The notes: generated by a model not told the origin, from the sequence alone. Positions 26,195 to 34,920 are shown, numbered from the stretch's first letter. The stretch: DNA of 40,194 nucleotides from Candidatus Nanoarchaeia archaeon (GCA_028279045.1 JANQSZ010000029.1:1-40194), one strand, 5' to 3'. Numbers and translations are program-made.

Positions 26195-26877
26195 GATATG
26201 GGGCTGTTTTCACTTTCTCTACCGACCCGCACAAACCGTCCTGCTTCTGATTTTTCAACAATCAAGTAATAATCTCCTTTCTTCATTGTTGTGTACTGGT
26301 CTGTGTCGTAGACAGCAACAAATTCTTTTCCTTCGTAAAACAACACAACTGTATCTCGCGCATTGTTTGTTTTGAACGACAGTTCCATGCTTTCGTCTTC
26401 AAGTGATCGTCCATCGTGATAATCATAGTACACAACGCCAGGATATTGCGCTTCCAAGAATAATTTCTCTGCTACGGGTAACCGTTCAGTTAGAAGGTAC
26501 CGTTCATCAACATCACTCACGTAGTCATTAACCAAGAACGCAACTCCAACAAGAACAATCAGTACAATAACTCCGCTAGCTATTGCCCAAATTTTATCAG
26601 TCAACAAATATAACCCAATCGCCAATAAGAGTGCAGCTCCAGCAGCATAAAGAAACATCTCGTTTCCCATGCTAATTGTCTTCCCTGCTTCTGCAATAAA
26701 CACTCCAGCTAAGTCTTCTCCTGCAGTGATTTCTTGTGTAAAATTCCAGATTTCAATAGGTCCTTCTGCAAGAGTCAACCGCTGCAGTATCAAATAGGAG
26801 AAAAACACCAGTCCACCAGCAAGTAATGCAATAAAAGCAGCTAGTGACCGAACCATGATTTGTGTGTGATACTTCAT
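26191..26877 (-). CDS. Membrane protein with C-terminal soluble beta domain
   Basis: 228 residues, family not recognised. Three membrane helices (SLAAFIALLAGGLVFFSYLIL, MFLYAAGAALLLAIGLYLL, IWAIASGVIVLIVLVGVAFL) are followed by a ~110-residue soluble domain with strand-like repeats (ARDTVVLFYEGKEFVAVYDTD, GDYYLIVEKSEAGRFVRVG). The spacing of helix 1, outer loop, then helices 2-3 places the C-terminal domain and the ~45-residue loop on opposite sides of the membrane. Convergent 4-nt overlap with the gene before it. Confidence 0.7.
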   Translation of the reverse strand: MKYHTQIMVRSLAAFIALLAGGLVFFSYLILQRLTLAEGPIEIWNFTQEITAGEDLAGVFIAEAGKTISMGNEMFLYAAGAALLLAIGLYLLTDKIWAIASGVIVLIVLVGVAFLVNDYVSDVDERYLLTERLPVAEKLFLEAQYPGVVYYDYHDGRSLEDESMELSFKTNNARDTVVLFYEGKEFVAVYDTDQYTTMKKGDYYLIVEKSEAGRFVRVGRESENSPIS

Positions 26878-26914
26878 ACTGTAGTTCAGTGTAGCTCAGA
26901 TTAAAAAGATTTGC

Positions 26915-27088
26915 TTACTTGTTTCGAAAAACAAAAGCCCCGATCAATCCCAATCCAAGCCCGATGAATAGTCCTGCTGGAATATTGCCTATCAAGAACC
27001 CAACACCCATTCCGAGGACTACACCTCCTCCGATGAGCAAACCAGTGGAGTCATCTTTCTTTTTTGCAACTGGTACTTTCTTTGCCAT
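26915..27088 (-). CDS. Small glycine-rich two-helix membrane protein (57 aa)
   Basis: Too short for the track. A basic start (MAKKVPVAKKKDD) is followed by two Gly-rich helices (LLIGGGVVLGMGVGFLIGN and GLFIGLGLGLIGAFVF) and FRNK at the end. The positive-inside rule places both ends in the cytoplasm. A reverse-strand ATTTAAATA ~23 nt before the ATG gives a promoter, divergent from the gene at 27158. The GxxxG-rich helices suggest oligomer packing. Function unknown. Confidence 0.6.
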   Translation of the reverse strand: MAKKVPVAKKKDDSTGLLIGGGVVLGMGVGFLIGNIPAGLFIGLGLGLIGAFVFRNK

Positions 27089-27157
27089 ACTCCTAAAATG
27101 TCTTTGAATTATTTAAATCTTCACAATAATTATATAGCTCCCAACATTACAAACATC

Positions 27158-27361
27158 ATGCATCCAAAGCAACGCAAAGCAATCGCATACGTCATTATCA
27201 TTCTTCTTGTAGGTGTACTCGCAGCAATCATCCACAATTTCTTTTACGCTCTAACAGGAATTGAAGAAGCAGTGTTTTTCATCATCGGCGTCTCCCTAAT
27301 CTTCCTCGCGTTCCCAATATCAATAGCCTACGCAGGTTTCACATTCTGGAAGTACAGGTAA
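27158..27361 (+). CDS. Small two-helix membrane protein (67 aa)
   Basis: The track starts at 27098, but TATATAG at 27131-27136 falls inside that extension and lies ~26 nt before ATG 27158, so 27158 is the start. The product has a basic MHPKQRK start and two membrane helices (IAYVIIILLVGVLAAIIHNFF and AVFFIIGVSLIFLAFPISIAYAGFTFW). No family recognised. Confidence 0.65.
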   Translation: MHPKQRKAIAYVIIILLVGVLAAIIHNFFYALTGIEEAVFFIIGVSLIFLAFPISIAYAGFTFWKYR

Positions 27362-27392
27362 CTATTTATACTCCAACTACCAGATACATTCT

Positions 27393-27590
27393 ATGATTTT
27401 AGCGAAATGGTATGACGCAAAGAAGGACAAGTTGCAGTGGTACGACATTTCTTTGTTGAAGATTAGCATGGTTGCGTTTGGTTTGTTATTGGCTAAGCTC
27501 TACGCTCCAATACTGACCCTCGACACAATCTGGTATGCTGTCGTGTTCCTCGTACCGTCTATCTACTTGATGGTCAAAACACTGCGTTAA
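27393..27590 (+). CDS. Small two-helix membrane protein (65 aa)
   Basis: A charged N-terminus (KWYDAKKDKLQWYD) is followed by two hydrophobic segments (LLKISMVAFGLLLAKLYAPIL and IWYAVVFLVPSIYLMV). CTATTTATA is ~27 nt upstream. It is followed after 1 nt by the DUF998 gene, so the two are co-transcribed and may act together in the membrane. Function unknown. Confidence 0.65.
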   Translation: MILAKWYDAKKDKLQWYDISLLKISMVAFGLLLAKLYAPILTLDTIWYAVVFLVPSIYLMVKTLR

Positions 27591-27591
27591 A

Positions 27592-28212
27592 ATGCTGAAC
27601 AAGCTCCTGATTATTGCAGGAATGGCTTCTCCGTTAGTGTTACTTGCAACAATCATCGCTTTCGGTTTCATTCTTCCCGATTTTACCCAGTCAAGTAATT
27701 ACATCAGCGAGCTCGGCGCGCGAGAAAGCCCCGTTCAACTTCCAGCAAATATTTTCGCATTCCTCATTCCCGGAATTCTCTATCTGCTCTACGGCATTGG
27801 CTTGTTCCGCGTACTAAACGATCATTGGGCAGGCAAAGTCGGTGGATTATTCATCATTCTTGGCGGATTAAGCATGCTGCTCATTACTTTTTTCCCGTGC
27901 GATCCTGGTTGTATTACAACAACGCAAGGCGGCGAACTACATGAGTTCTTCAGCGACAACGCGCTCTATTTGGCAATCGTTGCATTCGTCTTCTTTGCAT
28001 TATATTTTGCTAAGAGTAAAGACTTCGGTATGAAGTGGGTGTACGCAGCATTCGGTTTTACCATTAGCACTGCACTCTTTACTTATCTCTATTTAGAACT
28101 CAGCCATCTTGTTCCGTTCCCGCACATCGTCCAGAGATTAGCAATAGCAACACCGTTCCTGTTCATGCTCGTAACTGCAATTGTCATTTACAAAAAGAAA
28201 ATACAAAACTGA
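27592..28212 (+). CDS. DUF998 family membrane protein
   Basis: 206 residues with six membrane helices. Family marks are the YISELGA motif (SSNYISELGARESPVQLPANIFAF, quoted in part), the FFPCDPGC segment and the HEFFSDNALYLAIVAF helix, all typical of DUF998 (PF06197). Members are widespread in archaea and bacteria, and their role is not settled. It starts 1 nt after the previous small membrane gene. Confidence 0.85.
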   Translation: MLNKLLIIAGMASPLVLLATIIAFGFILPDFTQSSNYISELGARESPVQLPANIFAFLIPGILYLLYGIGLFRVLNDHWAGKVGGLFIILGGLSMLLITFFPCDPGCITTTQGGELHEFFSDNALYLAIVAFVFFALYFAKSKDFGMKWVYAAFGFTISTALFTYLYLELSHLVPFPHIVQRLAIATPFLFMLVTAIVIYKKKIQN

Positions 28213-28252
28213 TGAAGAAAATTTTATAAGTTACTTTTAGCTACTTCTCTTC

Positions 28253-28480
28253 ATGACTCTCGATGTAATCACAAGGTTTCAGGAAGGACGTAGGATTGCT
28301 AATGATCAAGTGAGAGACTTCAGAGATCCAGAGCATGCTCAGCTATCTCCCTACGCCCATGAAACTCGTGTGGAAGGGATAAGAAAGCCTTCTGAATCTT
28401 TGGGGTATATCGCAGGAATTGCTGAGAACTGCCTGAAACATCCCAGGACAATGTATCAGGTTTTTTTCCGTCAAGATTGA
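28253..28480 (+). CDS. Hypothetical small soluble protein (75 aa)
   Basis: Not recognised. Charged, with no membrane helix (ITRFQEGRRIANDQVRDFRDPEH...RKPSESLGYIAGIAENCLKHPRTM). TTTTATAA ~26 nt before the ATG supports a leaderless transcript and therefore a real gene. Confidence 0.55.
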   Translation: MTLDVITRFQEGRRIANDQVRDFRDPEHAQLSPYAHETRVEGIRKPSESLGYIAGIAENCLKHPRTMYQVFFRQD

Positions 28481-28540
28481 AACAACGGTTTAAATACCTT
28501 ATACGACGATTTTATATAGCGAATTCCACCACTTTTTTCT

Positions 28541-29368
28541 ATGAGTACACTTGAAGAAGAACTTGAATTTGCAATAAAAATTGCAAGAGAAGCGTGGAAA
28601 CTCGCAGAACCGATTTACGACGGTCCACGAATCTTTCCAAAAAGAAAGCCGGATGGCTCTGAAGTTACGCCAGGAGATTTAGAGATCAATGATTTTATTT
28701 CTACAGCAATTCAACAGACATATCCTTCGGATGGTTTAGTTACAGAAGAATCAGATGACAGAACTGTACAAGAAAGAACATGGTATGTTGATCCGATTGA
28801 CGGAACAAAAGGATTCATTAGTCGCAGCGGTCAATTCGCAATTCAAATTGGGTTAGCAATTGATGGTGATCCAGAACTTGGTGTTCTTTACGCTCCTGCA
28901 AATGGTGATTTGTATGCTGGTGTTGCTGGAAAAAAAGCACTACGAAGTAGCCGAGGAAGAACACATCAATTAACCGGCGGACAAGCTGCAGTTTCGTATG
29001 ATCGTTTGATGGATCGCATGCATCCTGACAGAAATCCTGAATGGGTAAAAGCGTTTGTTGATGAAATGGATTTTGGAACACACGCAAATCACGGAAGTGA
29101 AGGATTACGTTTCATGCGTCTTGCAGAAGATTCAGCTGATGTGCGAATCATGCATCGGAAATATCTCAACACCTGGGACATTTGTGGTCCGCAAGCAATT
29201 CTTGAGGCAGCTGGTGGTTGGGTAGGCAGTGTCGAAGGCACGCGATTCACATATGATTTGGAACCGAAAATACAGACTCCTCTTATCGCTGCACGCTCTC
29301 TTGAAATCTACCAACATTTCGTAGATGCGATCGAAGAAACTGGTTTTCTTGAGCATGCTCTAGCGTAA
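28541..29368 (+). CDS. Inositol monophosphatase / CysQ-type 3'(2'),5'-bisphosphate nucleotidase
   Basis: 275 residues, normal family length. Metal- and substrate-binding motifs are in order: LVTEESDDR (Glu of the first motif), WYVDPIDGTKGF (the DPIDGT core that binds two or three Mg2+ ions), and NTWDICGPQAILEAAGGWVGS (the C-terminal WD...EAGG motif). IMPase-fold enzymes release phosphate from inositol phosphates, fructose-1,6-bisphosphate or pAp. The KGFISRSGQFAIQIGLAIDG stretch after DPIDGT is closest to the CysQ/HAL2 branch, so pAp removal is a reasonable guess. TTTTATATAG ~26 nt upstream. Confidence 0.85.
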   Translation: MSTLEEELEFAIKIAREAWKLAEPIYDGPRIFPKRKPDGSEVTPGDLEINDFISTAIQQTYPSDGLVTEESDDRTVQERTWYVDPIDGTKGFISRSGQFAIQIGLAIDGDPELGVLYAPANGDLYAGVAGKKALRSSRGRTHQLTGGQAAVSYDRLMDRMHPDRNPEWVKAFVDEMDFGTHANHGSEGLRFMRLAEDSADVRIMHRKYLNTWDICGPQAILEAAGGWVGSVEGTRFTYDLEPKIQTPLIAARSLEIYQHFVDAIEETGFLEHALA

Positions 29369-29411
29369 TATATGCAGAAGCTTTATATGCAAAAAGGGGT
29401 TAGATAGGCAT

Positions 29412-30092
29412 ATGGTTAGTGGTGATGTGGGGCTCGAAGATCTTCTTGAAAGGAGTTATCTTGAAAGAATGGGTGCTGTAGGAGATGCAGCAATAGTTGA
29501 TCCTATAAGAGCACTTCCAGGAGCCGCAAAGAACTATGTTTCTAAGATTTTACATATGAATTGGCGTACTGCTACCAGAACAGTTGCACCAGCCACCTTG
29601 GCACTGGGCATGACGGCATATGTATTCGCAACAGGTAATATCGACACGCCTGCACCAGATGGTATGGATCCAAGTCTTGCAGGTGCAGCTGTTGGGGCAA
29701 CTGCTCGTGCTCCATCATACGCACTATCGCGAATCGGTCAACTCGGCGCAAGTGAAATGGGCGGCAAGACTGCAAGCTATTCATGGGCAACTGCACGAGT
29801 GAGTGGCTTATGGCTTCCTCTTGAAAATGGAGTTGGTGCAGCGTTTAGCTGGCTGACAGGAACTCCTATGGAAATTGCTGTTGCTACATTTCAAAAGGGA
29901 ACAGCTCCATTCAAAACAGTTAGTCATGAGGAAGTAAATGATGGCATTGATGAAGGAAGGCGCCCTGTTGATGAATATTTTAACAGAGTGCGCTATGCCT
30001 GGACAGGACCAAAGCCAACAGTTCCTATACCAGAATCACGGGCTCAGGCAGAATCATATGACACAGGATCACACGATCCACTCAACCTATAA
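29412..30092 (+). CDS. Hypothetical protein with hydrophobic middle segments
   Basis: 226 residues, not recognised. The N-terminal ~45 residues are soluble and helical. The middle (TVAPATLALGMTAYVFATG and, more weakly, VSGLWLPLENGVGAAFSWL) could be one to three membrane-associated helices with many small residues. The C-terminus is soluble and Pro-rich (GPKPTVPIPESRAQAES). GCTTTATATGC ~26 nt before the ATG is a good TATA box. Confidence 0.6.
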   Translation: MVSGDVGLEDLLERSYLERMGAVGDAAIVDPIRALPGAAKNYVSKILHMNWRTATRTVAPATLALGMTAYVFATGNIDTPAPDGMDPSLAGAAVGATARAPSYALSRIGQLGASEMGGKTASYSWATARVSGLWLPLENGVGAAFSWLTGTPMEIAVATFQKGTAPFKTVSHEEVNDGIDEGRRPVDEYFNRVRYAWTGPKPTVPIPESRAQAESYDTGSHDPLNL

Positions 30093-30122
30093 CTTCTTAA
30101 ATTCTAAAAACATTCTATCAGC

Positions 30123-30509
30123 ATGCAAAACATGGTTGCTAATCTCGGCGGAGTTTTCATTTATTCTAAAGATCCAAAGACTTTGGCTGAGTGGTACAAG
30201 GAACATTTAGGTATTCAGTACGACTACAGTAAAGAACACGATACGTATTACATTTCTTTTTACTACAAAGAAAAAGATACCGGAAATAAAGCATACACTG
30301 CTTGGGGAATAATGAAAAGAAAAGCCGGCAATCCGTTGCAAGGTATTGTTGCTGTAAATTACCGCGTGTTTGATTTGCAAAAAGTTATTGATCACCTCCG
30401 ATCAAAAGGTATTGAAGTTGACGGACCAAAGAACTTCCCAGAAGGCAAGTTTGCCTGGTGTAATGATTTGGACGGCAACAAGATAGAACTCTGGGAAGAT
30501 ACAAATTAA
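30123..30509 (+). CDS. VOC-family (glyoxalase/bleomycin resistance-like) protein
   Basis: 128 residues, typical of a single VOC domain: GGVFIYSKDPKTLAEWYKEHLGI at the start, then IVAVNYRVFDLQKVIDHLRSKGIEVDG, and CNDLDGNKIELWE at the end. The last motif (DxDGNxIELWE) includes the usual metal-ligand Glu. Substrate unknown. A second VOC protein lies at 33704. TTCTTAAATTC ~24 nt upstream; Met at 30132 is an alternative start. Confidence 0.85.
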   Translation: MQNMVANLGGVFIYSKDPKTLAEWYKEHLGIQYDYSKEHDTYYISFYYKEKDTGNKAYTAWGIMKRKAGNPLQGIVAVNYRVFDLQKVIDHLRSKGIEVDGPKNFPEGKFAWCNDLDGNKIELWEDTN

Positions 30510-30547
30510 ACCACAGTTTTATAAGCAATTCTCCAGTCTCTTCTCGT

Positions 30548-31207
30548 ATGAAACCAGTTATTTTCCTCATAGCTCTCTTGCTGCTAGCAACAGCAGTCAC
30601 AGCGCAGGACGCTACTCATATCTGGTTTAGCGACAACAAGAAAGTTGACGGTAACAACGTAATAACTGTTAACGTCCACACCGCAGACAATAACAACAAT
30701 GCAGATTGGGATGGTGGTAAGTTTTCTTTAACATCAGCACACGTTCTCCGCGTAAACAGAATTGATTGGGAGAAAGTCTGCGACATCACCCGTTCGCATT
30801 ACGAATGTGTTGAAGCAGGCAGAACAATTTTGCAATGGTACAATTATGTTGCAAACGAACAAGATTATTTTACATTCGATGTCCAATACGAAGATAACGG
30901 CGTACTTATTCTAGAAGAAACTGGCGGCATGGAGTGCGGCGCATATTCTACATCTGCACGCACATCTTCTTTCTCTGGCTTCCCCGATGGCTCTGGTGGT
31001 TTGCCGTGTTCAGCAGAGAAAACATTTCTTTCCGGATTCCAAGTGAGCGAACTCGGCGGTTTCCCAGTACGCGTACAACTTGAACGCGCTGTAGAAAATC
31101 AAGGAACAGTATTTGAAGAACAAAACCCCTATCTCTATTACATTGTCCTCGGTAGTGTGTTTGCAGTTACAATGCTATATCTAGTAGCACGTCGCCTGCC
31201 AAGATAA
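30548..31207 (+). CDS. Secreted membrane-anchored protein, DUF-type extracellular domain
   Basis: 219 residues. A clear signal peptide (MKPVIFLIALLLLATAVTAQD) precedes a ~165-residue beta-rich outer domain with four or more Cys. A C-terminal helix (LYYIVLGSVFAVTMLYLVA) follows, with basic RRLPR inside. The domain (FSLTSAHVLRVNRIDWEKVC, YFTFDVQYEDNGVLILEE) is not recognised. Its 3' end overlaps the convergent membrane gene by 41 nt. TTTTATAAG ~27 nt upstream. Confidence 0.7.
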   Translation: MKPVIFLIALLLLATAVTAQDATHIWFSDNKKVDGNNVITVNVHTADNNNNADWDGGKFSLTSAHVLRVNRIDWEKVCDITRSHYECVEAGRTILQWYNYVANEQDYFTFDVQYEDNGVLILEETGGMECGAYSTSARTSSFSGFPDGSGGLPCSAEKTFLSGFQVSELGGFPVRVQLERAVENQGTVFEEQNPYLYYIVLGSVFAVTMLYLVARRLPR

Positions 31208-31763
31208 AGATAATGATGTTCCAAACAGTGTTTGTTACAATAAAGTACAACGCCTTAATTCTGATTTCTGGATCGCCACCAAGTAAATAGATTGGCATTG
31301 AAATTAAGTTGAATACAAACAACATGATCAATCCTAACCAAACAACGCCTAATCCTGCGCCGCTTGCATACAAGAAGTACACAACAACTGCTGCAATTGC
31401 GCGCGACACCATGTAAAATAGTGTGTTCATGTCAAACGCTGCACTAATTAATTCACTTGTCAACGTTGTAATAATTCCAAACAACGCACCAATCAACGGA
31501 CCGTATGCAATCGCTGTAACAAACGTCCCTAGCGTTACCAGTTCAACAGAACTCGGTACGCGAATGTAGCGCTTGTATATAGTTGAATACGAAGCAAGCA
31601 CACCAAGCACGGCAATGATGAAGAAATCAACTAAAGACAATCCTAATACAAGCATGATTAGTATAACGAGAATGCCAAGGAGATAGTGTTTGACAGATAG
31701 CATCTTCCGATATTCCAGAATTTCTTGCATGACGTTCAGGAACTCTTTGTACAATTCTGCCAT
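31167..31763 (-). CDS. Multi-pass membrane protein, ECF-S/MreD-like topology
   Basis: 198 residues from ATG 31763. The track start at 31823 adds 20 residues that contain the TATA box (CTTTTATAAGG on the minus strand, 25 nt before ATG 31763), so the shorter form is preferred. A helical N-terminus precedes five to six membrane helices. The segments VPSSVELVTLGTFVTAIAYGPLIGALFGIITTL and NTVWNIIIFILAGDVLLDI (quoted in part) resemble small substrate-binding or MreD-type membrane proteins seen in archaea. Transport is a guess only. Convergent overlap with the secreted gene upstream. Confidence 0.65.
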   Translation of the reverse strand: MAELYKEFLNVMQEILEYRKMLSVKHYLLGILVILIMLVLGLSLVDFFIIAVLGVLASYSTIYKRYIRVPSSVELVTLGTFVTAIAYGPLIGALFGIITTLTSELISAAFDMNTLFYMVSRAIAAVVVYFLYASGAGLGVVWLGLIMLFVFNLISMPIYLLGGDPEIRIKALYFIVTNTVWNIIIFILAGDVLLDIAL

Positions 31764-31940
31764 CTGTTCGGTATGCTCGGACTCCTTATAAAAGTTCGGG
31801 CATGATTCAGTATTTATTTTCAATATGGAAAATACTCAATACAACCCTTCGCTTGATTTATTTTCAGTATACATTTTTATATACTAGTGTCTGTATTTCC
31901 GCAAAACTTATAAAGCCAAAGTTTCGATATACAATCTCCT

Positions 31941-32351
31941 ATGACGAATGTAATGCAAGTTAGCCGGAGCGCTCTGATTACGTCTTCGCTAGCTTCACAA
32001 CGTTTAGCTAAATCTGCAAGAGTCAAGTATCAAGATCATTCTCGTAAAAGAAAGCACGCGCAGTACGCGCATCGTAAACCCATCACAGTGAAAGAGGTCA
32101 CAAATTTCGCAGGCAAATACGCAATTTATCTCAGCCTGCTTGCACCAATTATGGTGTTTTTCAAAACAGCACAAGTCTGGGTGTTCCATACAACATCCGG
32201 CATTCCTTTTCTCGCTTGGGCAGCGTTCACCATAACAAGTTTGTTTTGGTGGAGACACGCAAGAGAGAATAATAGACAGATGGTCTTAGTACATTCCTTG
32301 AATTTCCTCGGCGCTGCGCTCATTGTAGCAGGTCTGTTAATTTTAGGTTGA
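31941..32351 (+). CDS. Basic N-terminus two- to three-helix membrane protein
   Basis: 136 residues, not recognised. The first ~50 residues are strongly basic with many His, Arg and Lys (KYQDHSRKRKHAQYAHRKP). Hydrophobic helices follow (YAIYLSLLAPIMVFFKTAQVW, IPFLAWAAFTITSLFWW and LVHSLNFLGAALIVAGLLIL). The basic region should stay in the cytoplasm and could touch nucleic acid or phospholipid. CTTATAAAG ~29 nt upstream. Alternative start: Met 31953. Confidence 0.6.
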   Translation: MTNVMQVSRSALITSSLASQRLAKSARVKYQDHSRKRKHAQYAHRKPITVKEVTNFAGKYAIYLSLLAPIMVFFKTAQVWVFHTTSGIPFLAWAAFTITSLFWWRHARENNRQMVLVHSLNFLGAALIVAGLLILG

Positions 32352-32405
32352 ACATAATCCTGTACACAAAATATTTAAACCACTTTTTACATAGTCGGCA
32401 GCATA

Positions 32406-32801
32406 ATGGTAAATGTTGTTGCGAACGAAACGAGTACTAATGACGTTATGCGTGCTGTTTCTCCGCTTAAGGAATTCGAACCAGTGACTGATCCTCAATC
32501 GTTAGAAGGACGTACTAAATCAAGTGTGTTTGTTGTTCATGGTGTTGATGGTGTTAAGGCAAGCGAAGATGGCCTCACTTTTCACGATCGTTATGTTATT
32601 GCAAATTGTGCAGAAGTGTGTGATGAAGGAGTTAGAATTCAATCAGGATCATATGCTTTTGCCAAGAATTTGCGTGCACGTGAACCTCACAATGAGATGC
32701 CTGGAATTTACCTTGCAGGCGGTCACCAGATTACTTATGATGAGCCACTTGTCATCCCACGCGAGCTCATTGAGCAGGGCAGAGTAGAACGCCTTCAGTA
32801 A
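32406..32801 (+). CDS. Hypothetical soluble protein (131 aa)
   Basis: Not recognised. The middle reads as a small beta domain (SSVFVVHGVDGVKASEDGLTFHDRYVIANC) and the end as a turn-rich segment (GIYLAGGHQITYDEPLVIP). No membrane helix. ATATTTAAACC ~29 nt before the ATG supports expression. Confidence 0.6.
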   Translation: MVNVVANETSTNDVMRAVSPLKEFEPVTDPQSLEGRTKSSVFVVHGVDGVKASEDGLTFHDRYVIANCAEVCDEGVRIQSGSYAFAKNLRAREPHNEMPGIYLAGGHQITYDEPLVIPRELIEQGRVERLQ

Positions 32802-32869
32802 TTCTCCGTAAAGCTTAAAAACCCCTATTTGTTCGCCCAGCTTGATATTTGTCCCTATTAAGAGGCAAC

Positions 32870-33154
32870 ATGACAGCAGAACAGACAATTGATCGATTCC
32901 TTGAAGCGAACAACATTCATAGTGGTACGTTTGTCTATAGCCAGCATAGCAGGGCACTTTTTCATCCGCAAGGACTCGGCAAAGTTGTTGAAACTCCTTT
33001 ATCTCCGCTTGTTGATGAAGTTAATCGAGAAATGCAAGAATGCGGTGAAGAAGGGAAGCCATTGCATGTTGTTGCGAATGCTTTACAAGATCGTGGCTAC
33101 GAAAGATTCGGTAGACGAGCTAAAGCTTGGTGCGAAGCATATAAAGTTGCTTAG
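32870..33154 (+). CDS. Hypothetical soluble protein (94 aa)
   Basis: The track starts at TTG 32849. I use ATG 32870 because the GATATTT element ~23 nt upstream lies in the extension. The small mixed protein (MTAEQTIDRFLEANNIHSGTF, then KPLHVVANALQDRGYERFGRRAKAWCEAY) reads as helix, strand, helix. No family recognised. Confidence 0.55.
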   Translation: MTAEQTIDRFLEANNIHSGTFVYSQHSRALFHPQGLGKVVETPLSPLVDEVNREMQECGEEGKPLHVVANALQDRGYERFGRRAKAWCEAYKVA

Positions 33155-33202
33155 TATTTTCTCAACATTTTTATATTCTGAAATTTATTGTAAACCCTTG
33201 CG

Positions 33203-33703
33203 ATGAATTTAGAAAATCGTCTTGGTTTCACTCACTTTGTAGCTAATTACACAATTCTCCGTCGGGATGGCAAAGGAAGTTTGTTGTTTAGAGACGAGGA
33301 GTTTAAAGGAAAAGTAAAAAGAGTTCTTAACAAAAGAAGAAACGCTGACGAAAACACAATTAGTGAAATTGGAGATGTTGCATTTGCAAGTGAGTTAGCA
33401 ATCGATATACGTAACTTTCTCGAGGGTGAAGAAGGGTTTTACATTGCGCGAGATATTATTACTCTTCCGCCGTTTGAAAACGCTGCGCTGTACAAAAAAC
33501 TTGGATTACTTGCAGCATTTAGCAGCGCCTTGAGTACGCAAATAGGTTCTGTCGTCGGTGTACCCACGCTGATTGCAATATTTGGTATCACTGGTCATCA
33601 TTTATATAAACATCACAACGATGAGCTCGTCGAGAGATTAGAAATTCCAATTACAGATTTCTATGAAAGATTTGAAAGATATTCTCAACTAAAAGTAGCA
33701 TAA
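33203..33703 (+). CDS. Hypothetical protein with one membrane helix
   Basis: 166 residues, not recognised. A soluble charged N-terminal ~110 residues (VKRVLNKRRNADENTISEIGDVAFA) is followed by one hydrophobic segment (GSVVGVPTLIAIFGITG), then a His/Tyr-rich KHHNDE stretch and a helical tail. TTTTTATATT ~30 nt upstream. It ends directly against the convergent VOC gene with no spacer. Confidence 0.6.
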   Translation: MNLENRLGFTHFVANYTILRRDGKGSLLFRDEEFKGKVKRVLNKRRNADENTISEIGDVAFASELAIDIRNFLEGEEGFYIARDIITLPPFENAALYKKLGLLAAFSSALSTQIGSVVGVPTLIAIFGITGHHLYKHHNDELVERLEIPITDFYERFERYSQLKVA

Positions 33704-34072
33704 CTATCTGTGTTGATCAAACAATATCGGATTTCCGTCGGGGTCGACTATAGAAAAACTTCCAGGTCCTGATTCAGAATCAATATCCTCGCCGGTATCA
33801 ATGCCTTGTTCTTTCAATTTCTTTTGCAATTCCCGAACGTCAACAAAAGATTCAACGTTCTGCGCACTTTGATCCCATCCAGGATTAAACGTCAACATGT
33901 TTTTTTCAAACATTCCCTGAAACAATCCAATAATGTGCTCGCCATTCTTCATGATCAACCAGTTCTGCGATTCATCACCGCCAAACTTCTCAAAACCCAA
34001 CTTTTCGTAGAACTCTTTCGACGCTGCTAAGTCTTTTACTGCTAAACTTACTGAGAATGCTCCGATTGTCAT
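33704..34072 (-). CDS. VOC-family protein, second copy
   Basis: 122 residues with the VOC pattern: [24 protein letters not shown] at the start, [18 protein letters not shown] in the middle, and [15 protein letters not shown] at the end, where the DPDGNPI motif is typical. It is only distantly similar to the VOC protein at 30123, so the two are not a recent duplication. Substrate unknown. Confidence 0.88.
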   Translation of the reverse strand: MTIGAFSVSLAVKDLAASKEFYEKLGFEKFGGDESQNWLIMKNGEHIIGLFQGMFEKNMLTFNPGWDQSAQNVESFVDVRELQKKLKEQGIDTGEDIDSESGPGSFSIVDPDGNPILFDQHR

Positions 34073-34120
34073 AAGAGGTTGAAAAAGTTTAGTGTTTAAT
34101 AACCTTTGGTTAGAATGAAA

Positions 34121-34483
34121 TCACTGATCTCTTTCAGCAACCAATTCTTGATAACGCAGGTACGCATCGTACTTGTTTGATGGAACTTCAGTTCCTTCTA
34201 TGTACAGTGCAATTCCGCCTGCGTATTCTCTGCCAGATACATCAAACGCTCTTTCTTCGACAACAACGCCGTCATAGAATTCCCCGTAAGCTTGTACTAA
34301 AAGGCCAACATCTTCGTGAGCAGAAAAATTTGTAATGCGTCCTCGGCCTGCCCTGTTGTGTTCACGCTCAACTTCACTTTTCACGTGTGGCCCTGTTGGT
34401 GCCTTACTTTTTTCAATAGACCCAATTTTAATCCGGTCGTATCTTCTACTTCCAAATCCCTCGTTTTGATACTCTTGGCCCAT
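34121..34483 (-). CDS. Hypothetical soluble protein (120 aa)
   Basis: Not recognised. The basic N-terminal half (GFGSRRYDRIKIGSIEKSK...EREHNRAGRGR) is followed by a strand-rich C-terminal half (VGLLVQAYGEFYDGVVVEERAF, GIALYIEGTEV). It shares the palindromic TATA box at 34506-34513 with the divergent gene, 26 nt from its ATG. Confidence 0.6.
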   Translation of the reverse strand: MGQEYQNEGFGSRRYDRIKIGSIEKSKAPTGPHVKSEVEREHNRAGRGRITNFSAHEDVGLLVQAYGEFYDGVVVEERAFDVSGREYAGGIALYIEGTEVPSNKYDAYLRYQELVAERDQ

Positions 34484-34505
34484 AAAATATCGAGATCAGT
34501 TTACT

Positions 34506-34513
34506 CTTATAAG
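34506..34513. promoter_or_regulatory. Palindromic TATA box CTTATAAG
   Basis: The element is a perfect palindrome and stands 26 nt before the minus-strand ATG (34483). On the plus strand the same element would start transcription near 34535, before ATG 34560. One core element could therefore serve both directions. Confidence 0.5.
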
Positions 34514-34559
34514 CGTAGTGACCAAAAAATCTTTCAATCCAGGCGACGTCCCTCAAAGC

Positions 34560-34868
34560 ATGTCAGTCCGAGCCAAATACGTGGGTGCAGCAGTTTCAGG
34601 TTTAGCTGGACTGACTCTGCTATTGCATGCAGGTACCTCAGTTATTGTAGGATCAACTAATTTCAGTGAGCAACCTGCTGATAGGATAGAAGGAAACGCA
34701 GCGGCAAGTTTTCTAAGATCATATGACGATTACATTCCAGATCCGGTAGATCTTGGGCTTGCGATGCTAGAGGCTGCCCTTGCAGGTACAGCGATTAGCT
34801 ACGGCTTCAATCTAAACAGAGAAGCTTGGTACGAAAGTATTGAAGAAAGAGACCGGGATTCAACGTAA
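34560..34868 (+). CDS. Small membrane protein, two helices
   Basis: 102 residues from ATG 34560. The track start (GTG 34518) lies only ~9 nt after the TATA box, so a transcript from that box would begin downstream of it. A first helix (YVGAAVSGLAGLTLLLHAGTSVIVG) and a second hydrophobic segment (LGLAMLEAALAGTAISYGF) flank an acidic loop (SFLRSYDDYIPDP). No family recognised. Confidence 0.55.
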   Translation: MSVRAKYVGAAVSGLAGLTLLLHAGTSVIVGSTNFSEQPADRIEGNAAASFLRSYDDYIPDPVDLGLAMLEAALAGTAISYGFNLNREAWYESIEERDRDST

Positions 34869-34920
34869 AACCCCTACTTTTTCGACCCATTTCCGGCCAT
34901 CAAAATTTTACTTATAAACA

